This document shows positions 57,017 through 64,000 of a stretch of 64,000 bases of DNA, in pieces. The stretch spans positions 1,434,501 to 1,498,500 of the forward strand of contig JAAVLL010000002.1 of the NCBI GenBank assembly GCA_012103035.1, written 5' to 3'. The notes under the pieces were generated by a model that was not told the DNA's origin, ran no database searches, and was given only the letters and a program-made list of their open reading frames with translations. The DNA is from Brucella oryzae. GTDB lineage: Bacteria > Pseudomonadota > Alphaproteobacteria > Rhizobiales > Rhizobiaceae. Position numbers and translations under genes: made by a program. Numbering within the stretch: the first letter of the stretch is position 1; each line of letters starts with the position of its first letter.

Positions 57017-57454
57017 ATGAAGTTGATCGAAACGCTCAAGACGCATCAGTATTCTTATTTCACTGAAGGCTTCGAAACCGAAAAATTTGACCTGTCTGAA
57101 GCCGAAATTGACGGAAATATAATTACTTTTATTGTAAGTTTTCAGACAATAGATCGTTTTAATTTACCATTCCTTCTGCTTGATCGTGCGACACAAAGCC
57201 TTGGCTTTCAGGCTTGTTCATATTTACTTGCTCAGCAAGGACAGATCTTCCGTTTTCTGTTTCTTAAACGCGTGAACTGGCAGTTTCTGCGCCCAATAAG
57301 GCCCCATCGGTCTGTCTCAATAGAAGCACAATATAATTGTGCTTTTGAGAATAGCAGGAAAGCACAGTTCTCTTTTTCCGGAACAATCAATGGAAGCAGT
57401 GCTGTGTTTGAGATCGAAATCGATGTTTTTAAATTAGAACGCGTTTCGATCTGA
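57017..57454 (+). CDS. Hotdog-fold protein, FabZ/FabA-like, in lanthipeptide locus
   Basis: 145 residues, intact, ATG 57017 with AGGA six bases upstream. Layout fits a hotdog dehydratase/thioesterase: a central helix LLLDRATQSLGFQACSYLL, then strands FRFLFLKRVNWQFLRPIRPH (position of the Phe-x-x-x-Val-x-Pro-Gly-Asp segment in FabZ) and FSFSGTINGSSAVFEIEID. The catalytic His/Glu of FabZ are not obvious. It stands between the precursor and lanM, so it may act on the peptide or on an acyl group. No specific function can be given. Confidence 0.55.
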   Translation: MKLIETLKTHQYSYFTEGFETEKFDLSEAEIDGNIITFIVSFQTIDRFNLPFLLLDRATQSLGFQACSYLLAQQGQIFRFLFLKRVNWQFLRPIRPHRSVSIEAQYNCAFENSRKAQFSFSGTINGSSAVFEIEIDVFKLERVSI

Positions 57455-57461
57455 TTGAATC

Positions 57462-57537
57462 AGATAGGCGTCTAACTGTTTGTTTTTACGCGCATCTTAT
57501 CCGAAAACCGTTTCACACCTTTCGGGATGTGCTCTAA
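57462..57537. repeat. Partial palindromic repeat before lanM
   Basis: Contains TTGTTTTTACGCGCATCTTATCCGAAAACCG, of which the first twenty bases are diagnostic, and the CACACCTTTCGGGATGTGCTCTAA end seen in the other small repeats. The lanM reading frame may start in its last bases (ATG 57527). Confidence 0.6.
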
Positions 57538-59867
57538 TTACGGTAGTGTTCACGTGAAAAATTCTCATGAGATTTTTTCGATCAGGCCTTCTCTACTATA
57601 TATCAGAGAATACTACTTCAAGAAATTGCAGAAATCAGATCACATGAAACAGATTTGGTTCCTATTGATGTATTGGACGATTTTATTCGGTTATCGTTCA
57701 TTCCTGTTTTCGAAGATTGTGGGAACGCACACTGATCCTCGAGCTCAACCACGCTGAAAAAGAGGCGTGCTTCAAGGGAGAACTGAGGAAGAGCGTTTTG
57801 AGTACTTTTCTATAAATGTTTTAACGCAAAACAATCTGGATGCTTTTATAAAAATATCCAGGACTACAGTCTCTTTGGCAAGAGCAAGTTAAACTTATCT
57901 GTTCAAATGTATTGATCCTTCTTGAGCGCATCGCATCAGATTTTCATGACATTATCTGCGACCTGGGTGGTGATTGTTCTGCACTTAAAGTGAGAAAAAT
58001 AGCACCTATCGGAGATTATCATCGTGGTTTGCAGTGTGCCGCGCGCATTGATTATCAAACAGATACTGGCTTTTCAGGAAGAGTCTATTACAAACCCCGC
58101 AATCTGAATATCGACCAAGGATACGCACAGTTTATCGACTGGTGGAATGGTCGGAGCTCAATCATCCATAAGGCACCGCGGGTAATAAACAAAGGAGATT
58201 ATGGGTGGATCGAAGCCATCAATCATCTCGAATGTGCGGCAGATAATATCCATGATTATTACCGACGTTATGGGTCGCTTCTTGCGTTTGCGTCAGTTTT
58301 GGGACCACTGATCTTCACATGGAAAATGTCATCGCTCACGGTGATTTTCCGGTTATTGTTGACCTGGAAACCTTGTTTTCATGCACACCCGATATGAAAA
58401 AGGATAACCCAAGCTACTATCATTCCTATTCATCCCTGCTTTTGCCCACCCACGCCGTGGAGGATCAGGTTGAGACAAGCCCGCTGAGTGCTTCGCCAGA
58501 AACTAAGACTGACCTTGAAACGATGATCAATCCACAGCGGCGAACCAGTTCTCTTCGAATGGAAGCCGCCGTCTTTGTGACAGGTAAAACGAAATTGAGG
58601 TCAAGATCAACGGAAAGCTGATTGACTTTAGAGATTATAAAGAGGACATCATTCGCGGATGCGAGGATAGTCTTAAATTAATAAGTCAAAATAAAGAAGA
58701 ATTCCTGAAAATTATAAGTAGCATATTTCAGACAGTACGCGTGCGAATTCTTTTCAGAGCTACAGTTGAATACATAAAAATATTATATAATATGGGACAT
58801 CCCATTTCCTTGCATGGAAATAGCATGCATAAAGATGCTAATGTTTTGTGTGGGGACTATTATGATGAAAGCATTCTCTCATCTGAAATCACACAATTGC
58901 TAAATGGCGATGTACCCTATTTTGAAATTGATTTTGGCGGAAACAGAATCATCGACGGCAACGGAGATTTGCTCGATATCCCTATCCACCATTCCCCGCT
59001 GCGCAAATTTGAGCATCAACTGGCGCGCAATAGTGTTGATGTTGTTAAGCTAATAACTGATGATATTGAGCATGCATTTTGCGCTTTTAATGTTCGGGTT
59101 GGCGCAAATACCAACTCTGCATCGACCGCATCTTCACCAAAATTCGCGCCCTGCGCAGAAGCTGATATTGCATGGTTTAATGAATACGCAAACTATGCAA
59201 TGGATACAGTAAAAGAGAAATCCTGCAGACACGATCAAATTATCTACTGGCGACAAATCAACGCCATGGAAGATAAAGCTATTCGAGCCGGTATTAGCGA
59301 AATAAGTCTTTATGACGGTCTGGCCGGTATAGCATTAGCTTATTATATCATTGGCCGTCGATTGGAACGTGCCGATTTTCGAGCGTTTGCAACGCAAATA
59401 GCACAACAAATTTCTCAACAGTTAGCACTTATACCCCATGCTACGCTCGGAGCGTATACTGGTACAGCCGGTACACTGTGGACACTGTGTGAAATTAGCC
59501 AGAATAACCCTATCAGGGTCCTGAAAACAGTAGAAGCAGAACTCGCCAAGCTTACTTATGCGCTGGTCGCCACTGATTATCAAAATTACTTTCAAATGGA
59601 CATCATAAGTGGCGTTGCCGGTACCGTAATGATGTTGATCCGTTTGCACTCACAGTTCAAAGAGTTTCCGCTCGCAGATGCGATCCAGCGCGTTGCTGGT
59701 CTTGCCTATCGGGTGTTGAAAGCAAATGCCAACAGTCTGATGCGTGATAATACGTTGATCGGATATGCCCATGGCACGGCAGGGGTTTCGGCAGCGTTGG
59801 CAAATTATATGCTTTATTTCGGATGTGCGGATAAAGACGCTTCACATCTCATTGAAACCAATGTGAT
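57527..59867 (+). pseudogene. lanM: Class II lanthipeptide synthetase LanM, 5' part (cut by IS66)
   Basis: First ~780 of ~915 residues. The DUF4135 dehydratase domain is clear: IGDYHRGLQ, RVYYKPRNLNIDQGY, INKGDYGWIEAI, YRRYGSLLAFASVLG, DLHMENVIAHGDFPVIVDLE (kinase-like active site). The LanC domain then begins: SLYDGLAGIALAY, GAYTGTAGTLW, DIISGVAGTV and GYAHGTAGVSAAL. Frame losses near 57575 (T run), 57720 (G run), 57785, 57855, 58306 and 58590 are each restored by one base. Start ATG 57527 or GTG 57554. The IS66 element interrupts at ATT-GAA-ACC-AAT-GTG-AT; as it stands the chain would stop ETNVM at 59871. Confidence 0.85.
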
Positions 59868-59875
59868 GTAAGCGG

Positions 59876-61494
59876 TCAGCCGATGGCGTTAGACTTGAAG
59901 TTCCAAGGCATAAGAGCTTCGATTTCGGTTACAGGCCAGCCTTGAGCAATGCGGCTTAGTGTTTGGGATAGCCAGTCAAGCGGATCGACGCTGTTCATTT
60001 TGCATGTCTGGAGAAGCGTGGCCAGTGTAGCCCAGGTCCGTCCGCCGCCTTCGCTTCCGGCAAACAGGCTGTTTTTCCTCGTGATTGTCTGTGGTCTGAT
60101 CGCACGCTCGACAATGTTGCTATCGATTTCGACCCGGCCATCGGTGAGGAAGCGCTCCAGTGCCTCGCGCCGGGTGAACGCGTAGCGGATCGCCTCGGCG
60201 GTTTTGGACTTGCCCGAGACTTTACCCAGTTCCTTTTCCCACCGGTCGAAGAGGCGGGCGACAATGGTTTCAGACTGTTCCTGACGGAACGCGGCGCGGA
60301 TGTCGGCATTCTTGCCGCGAACCTCATCTTCGATCTTCCACAATTTGGTCATGGCGGTGACCGTATCTGTTGCAGCCTGCGAGATCCCGCTGACGTGCAG
60401 ATCGTAAAATTTGCGGCGCAGATGTGCCCAGCAGCCTGCGAGCTGTATCTGTTCGTTGCGCCCAGCCTTGGCTTGCGCCTTGATCATGCTCGTATAGGCG
60501 CCATATCCGTCCACCTGCAGGATTCCGTTGAACCCGGCAAGATGCCGCGCCACGCATTCTGCGCCCCGACTGTCTTCAAAACGATAGGCCACCATTGGTG
60601 GACTGCTCCCACCATAGGGGCGATCATCGCGTGCATAGGCCCAAAGCCATGCCTTGGTGGCTTTTCCCGAACCGGGAGCCAGAGTGGGCAAGGTCGTCTC
60701 ATCGGCGAAGACCCTTTCACCTTCCTTGACCCGCTCCAGGATATAATCGGCGCATATCTGAAGCTCGAAGCCCAGATGCCCCATCCATTGCGCCATCAAA
60801 CTCCGGCTGATCTCGACGCCATCGCGCAAATAGATTGCCTCCTGACGGTAAAGTGGAAGGCCATCGGCATACTTGGAAACGGCTATATAGGCGAGCAGGC
60901 GCTCTGTCGGCAAACCGCTCTCGATAATATGTGCAGGCGCGAGCGCCTGAACCACACCATCATGGTTCCGGAATGCATATTTGGGGCGACGTGTCACGAC
61001 AACCCGGAACTTCGGGGCACGACGTCCAGGCGTTCCGAGCGATCCTCGCCGATCAGGACCTTTTCCAGACCCTCGCAACCAGCCGGAATCTCCGGTTCGA
61101 TGACTTCCTCAATGCGTTCGAGATGAGCGGCAAAGCCCTTGCGCGGACGTGATGCCCGTTTCGGCTTGTCCCTGGCCGCATCGTGAAGTTCGCTCTGGAT
61201 CGCCGAGAGACCGGTTTCCACTTCCTCGAAAGCAAACGATACCTGTTCATCGCTAACACCAAGGTGTAATCGTTCGGAGCGCCGGCCGTGCTGGGCGCGC
61301 TGCAAAACCTTCATGATGGATGTCAGGTTGGCAATCCGTTCGTTGGCGCTCTTCTCCACTGCCTCCAGCCGGGCAATCTCAGCTTCAGCAGCCTTCAACC
61401 GGGCTTCCTTTTCAGCCTGCTCACGTGCCATTGCGAGCACCATAGCTTTCAGTGCGTCAACGTCATCCGGCAGATCGTGAAGCGGTAAATCCAT
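59876..61494 (-). CDS. tnpC: IS66 transposase TnpC
   Basis: DDE transposase of IS66 elements, ~540 residues. An N-terminal coiled-coil (REQAEKEARLKAAEAEIARL) and the DUF6444/zinc-binding-like part precede the core: ERVFADETTLPTLAPGSGK, VDGYGAYTSM, AGCWAHLRRKFYDL, DSNIVERAIRPQTITRKNSL with catalytic Glu, shown in short blocks. A C missing in the run near 61014 breaks the frame (DVVPPKFRVVV). Confidence 0.92.
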
Positions 61495-61569
61495 GAGGCT
61501 GAGTAGAGCATAAAAGCGGCCGTTTTCCCAACCATTACAGCATCATGAATCATCTTGCCGCAGGCGTTG

Positions 61570-61914
61570 TCATCCTGTCAGCAAAGGGCGTCTTGTCCTG
61601 TTCGGGCGGATCTTTTTCCAGTCCATTCCAGCCAACAAAGCCATGAGCTGGGAATGATCCAGACGTATCCTCGCAACTGACAGGCCCGGCCAGCAAAAGC
61701 CACGGTCCTCAAGCGTTTTCGAATAAAGGCAAACGCCACTGCCATCCCACCACACAATCCGGACCCGGTCGGCACGTTTTGACCGGAAGACATAAAGCGC
61801 ACCATTGAACGGGTCGAGACCGCCATCACGGACAACTGCCATCAGGGAAGCGGCTCCCTTGCGGAAGTCGACGGGCTGACAGGACACATAAACCACCACA
61901 CCGCTGGAAATCAT
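61570..61914 (-). CDS. tnpB: IS66 accessory protein TnpB
   Basis: 114 residues, intact. Orf2-type: VYVSCQPVDFRKGAASLMAV, DPFNGALYVFRSKRADRVRI and WWDGSGVCLYSKTLEDRGFC. Needed with TnpA and TnpC for movement. Overlaps tnpA by four bases. Confidence 0.92.
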   Translation of the reverse strand: MISSGVVVYVSCQPVDFRKGAASLMAVVRDGGLDPFNGALYVFRSKRADRVRIVWWDGSGVCLYSKTLEDRGFCWPGLSVARIRLDHSQLMALLAGMDWKKIRPNRTRRPLLTG

Positions 61915-62318
61915 GCCTTGCGAGCCGCCCTCAGAACCTTCACCAGGTGATCCGGATCGAAGGCTGAACCGACGCGAACTACCATGTCGGCGACAACAAT
62001 ATCGATCGAAGCGCTACACGTCGTTTCAACACGTGCAAATCTGGCCGGACTGGCCGGTCCCGCTGTTACTGGTGAAACAACACCAGACGCAAGCGCCTTA
62101 CGACGCCATCCATAAAGCTGCGAGGGATCCAGTCCTTCAGACCGTGCAACCGCCGAGACGTTGGCCCCGGGCTGCAACGACGCAGCCACAATCCGCGCCT
62201 TCTCGTCATCCGACCAGTCTCGTGGCCGCCGTCGGCTTCGCACAGGCTCCGCCGTCAAAACCTCGAATGTCCGGGTCTGATTCACACCGTCGCTCATAGG
62301 ATTCTCCGCATGATTCAT
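61911..62318 (-). CDS. tnpA: IS66 accessory protein TnpA
   Basis: About 135 residues, intact. HTH in RRPRDWSDDEKARIVAASLQ and EGLDPSQLYGWRRKAL. C-terminal part VRVGSAFDPDHLVKVLRAAR is typical. Start ATG 62318 or 62297; the longer in-frame start at 62339 lies nearer the inverted repeat. Confidence 0.88.
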   Translation of the reverse strand: MNHAENPMSDGVNQTRTFEVLTAEPVRSRRRPRDWSDDEKARIVAASLQPGANVSAVARSEGLDPSQLYGWRRKALASGVVSPVTAGPASPARFARVETTCSASIDIVVADMVVRVGSAFDPDHLVKVLRAARKA

Positions 62319-62374
62319 GCAGAAAATCGCCCATCTCACCGACGAAAGATACGTGGGATAGTCTACCCGCTTAC

Positions 62375-62782
62375 AATGTGATCCGTGAGACGTCTCTTAG
62401 AAGTGAGAAAGGGTGGCCAGATCTGGATCATAATAACATTTGCAATTCATCATGGTGCCACGGAACAAATGGCTTCGGCTTCTCAAGAAAGTTAATAAGA
62501 CCATTTATGTCAGAGAGAGCATATGATGAGGATATTGCTATCGTACGCAGTCGGCTCGGAGAGAAGCAGGAATCCCTGTGCCTATGTCATGGCCTTAGTG
62601 CCGATTATTATCTGGCTCAGCGTATGGGCTGGAACGAAGAGACAGCAATCTTCAAGCAAGTTCGTCATGAAATTGAACAATCTGGTTTAGGCACAGACTT
62701 TGGATTGAGTAATTTTGAAATGGTTGGGGCTATGAATGGTGTCAGCGGACTTTTATCGGCGAGCATCTTCTTTAGAGCCTGA
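62375..62782 (+). pseudogene. lanM: LanM, 3' part carrying the LanC zinc ligands
   Basis: About 135 residues, from the right copy of the target duplication. If that copy is removed the reading continues ETNVIRETSLRSEKGWPDLD without change of frame. It holds the zinc ligands of the cyclase: Cys-His in NSSWCHGTNGFGFSRKLI and Cys-His in LCLCHGLSADYYLAQRMG. No start of its own. The last ~15 residues (GLLSASIFFRA) are unlike other LanC ends, so another base may be lost near 62745 and the true end may lie further right. Confidence 0.85.
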
Positions 62783-62900
62783 ACCAATAAAGGCGCCATT
62801 TGCAGCCAGCCACATAGGATTGGGTGCTCCCCAGATTGATAATTATTGCCTGCATCGACGAGATATCGCCATCATCACCTGTTGCCTCTCGGCATTGATA

Positions 62901-63924
62901 TCAATGCCCATTTCCCGACGTGTCCAAAACGATTCTTTCGCCTGAGCGTTTTCGTGCAATCACGAACATCCCCGGTTGGCTGCGGATAGTTGCGTTGATC
63001 CGACGTTCATCCATCAGACTGAATGCAGTAGCCCAAGCATCCGCTCTCGCTGCATCACTGGCTACAACAGTCAACCAACGATAAAGTGCCGCTGAAAATC
63101 CGGTCTTTGGGTTGAGCAAATGGTTGAACCGTCCGGATTCTTCGAATTGAAACCCGCTGAAGCTGGATGTTGCGAGTGCCTGACCACGGATATCAACATA
63201 TTCTTCGGCTTCAACTCCGGCTTCCAGATCGGCAATGCCGATGCGCCATGCCGTGCCGTCCGGCCTTGAACCAAGCGCGCGATATTCCCTATATCGACCA
63301 GTGCGTGCTCGACTCCTTCCCTTCGCAACAATGCCGTCACACGGTCGGTAACGTAGCCCTGTGCAATACCGTTTAATGTCAGAGCCATTGACGGCTTGGA
63401 GAACGCAACGCGGTTCTCATCAAATAAAACGTGGTCGAACCCTACCTTTGCAAGCGCCTCGTCCCAAAGCAGCTGCGACGGTCCGTCGGGAGAAGGATTC
63501 TCTTGCGAAAAGTGCTTCTTCAGGCAGTTCCAAAGAGGCTGAACCGTCGGATCGAAAAGGCCGTCGCTGGCCTGCCAGCATTCATGGCAGATGCGCAGAA
63601 CCTCAACCAGATCGGCTGAAGGCGATGCCAGCGCCCCATTGCGATTAAGTTCGGCAAGGTCTGAATCTTCGCGATAGAGGCTGAAGATGTTCTCCAGCCT
63701 TTTGGCCTCTTGCGCCGCTTCGCGCAGCAACCGTTCGGCAGTCGAACGATCCGGATGATAGAGTATGATCTTGGCTAGTGCCCCATCGCCTGGCCACGCC
63801 AGATGATGGGCTCAGGAAGGTCGAGTGAAACTGCGTGTTTTGGAATGGCCCAAAACACTACTCCAGCCGCACCGCCAGCGAGTAAAAGCCGACGGCTGAT
63901 ACGGTGCCCACCTTCAATGCGCAT
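62901..63924 (-). CDS. nosX: FAD:protein FMN transferase, NosX-like
   Basis: ApbE-family flavin transferase, ~341 residues, exported. The N-terminus has a twin-Arg signal ISRRLLLAGGAAGVVF. Body: LENIFSLYREDSDLAELNRN, QASDGLFDPTVQPLW, LNGIAQGYVTDRV and HLLNPKTGFSAALYRWLTVV, with metal Asp/Thr in AARADAWATAFSL. ATG 63924 fits. Base losses near 63780 (G run), 63282 and 63120. In nos operons NosX loads FMN onto NosR for nitrous oxide reduction. The family call is firm, nosX is inferred from the twin-Arg signal and the gene upstream. Confidence 0.75.
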
Positions 63925-64000
63925 GGCTCTCCGCTCCGGGATCGGAGGGCCGCATCGACTGACCGCCGAGAACGTAATCCTCCGGTATTTCGGTGAACGT
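63914..64000 (-). CDS. nosL: 3' end of probable copper chaperone NosL
   Basis: Only the last 28 residues are in the window (FTEIPEDYVLGGQSM, then a tail ending GAESHAH). His-rich ends and this position before nosX suit NosL, a copper-carrying lipoprotein for nitrous oxide reductase. It overlaps nosX by 11 bases. The evidence is slight. Confidence 0.5.
   Translation of the reverse strand, partial: TFTEIPEDYVLGGQSMRPSDPGAESHAH

Larger units (their letters stand above)
59868..62374 (-). mobile_element. IS66-family insertion sequence, complete, in lanM
   Basis: 2507 bp. Ends are GTAAGCGG and CCGCTTAC, the IS66 type. It is flanked by perfect 8-bp copies AATGTGAT at 59860-59867 and 62375-62382. 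Carries tnpA, tnpB and tnpC. Confidence 0.95.

Noticed and set aside
62783..62900. A direct repeat of the tRNA-Val 3' end as the right attachment site of the island
   Set aside because: I found no copy of the T-loop/acceptor sequence here and no integrase gene in the window. The right border is therefore set only by the start of nosX.
62736..62945. Separate short gene after the lanM 3' part
   Set aside because: It reads as the +1 frame of the lanM end and partly as the opposite strand of nosX. It may hold the true LanM C-terminus but not an independent gene.

Overview
The window reads as an alphaproteobacterial chromosome of the Brucellaceae, most likely Ochrobactrum (now placed in Brucella). 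The grounds are an Omp10-type lipoprotein next to ferrochelatase, homospermidine synthase, CpdR, an alphaproteobacterial gltBD locus, ~105-bp intergenic palindromes of the Bru-RS type and 8-bp repeats related to AGGGCAGT, a unit used in Brucella strain typing. Most genes are complete in content but broken by 1-5 frame changes. Wherever I could reconstruct the protein, one missing base, usually in a short homopolymer run, restores the frame. I therefore treat these as sequence errors, not decay, and annotate the genes as whole CDSs.

Backbone, 1-37987: eda (3' end), a secreted DUF882 protein, an atypical NtrC-like response regulator, pepF, pabB-pabC, homospermidine synthase, omp10, hemH, an SPFH/NfeD pair, kdsD, an outer-membrane beta-barrel, a complete IS1182-family element inserted in a terminator, a GntP permease, galU, an MltB-type transglycosylase, a DUF459 protein, a CycA-like permease, gltD and gltB, threonine aldolase, Hsp20, a small secreted protein, a lipase-like hydrolase, hisN, an MmgR/suhB-like small RNA, N-formylglutamate amidohydrolase, cpdR and tRNA-Val(GAC).

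Accessory island, about 37988-62900: it starts right after tRNA-Val with IS630 and IS1595 remnants, the first holding a MITE-like insert. Next comes a type VI secretion system: PAAR, VgrG and Hcp leftward, and tssA-B-C-C2-E-F-G-K-L-M rightward. No ClpV or TssJ gene lies in the window. An IS6 remnant separates it from a class II lanthipeptide locus: an unannotated 48-residue Cys/Ser/Thr-rich precursor at 56796-56942, a hairpin, a hotdog-fold protein, and lanM. A complete IS66 element with a perfect 8-bp target duplication splits lanM inside its LanC domain, so the cyclase zinc ligands lie beyond the insertion.

Right edge, 62901-64000: nosX (ApbE-like) and the 3' end of a probable nosL, both leftward, mark the return to backbone. 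The main novelty is the RiPP locus beside a T6SS in this group, with a precursor gene that automatic gene calling would miss and a lanM that can be read through the insertion.
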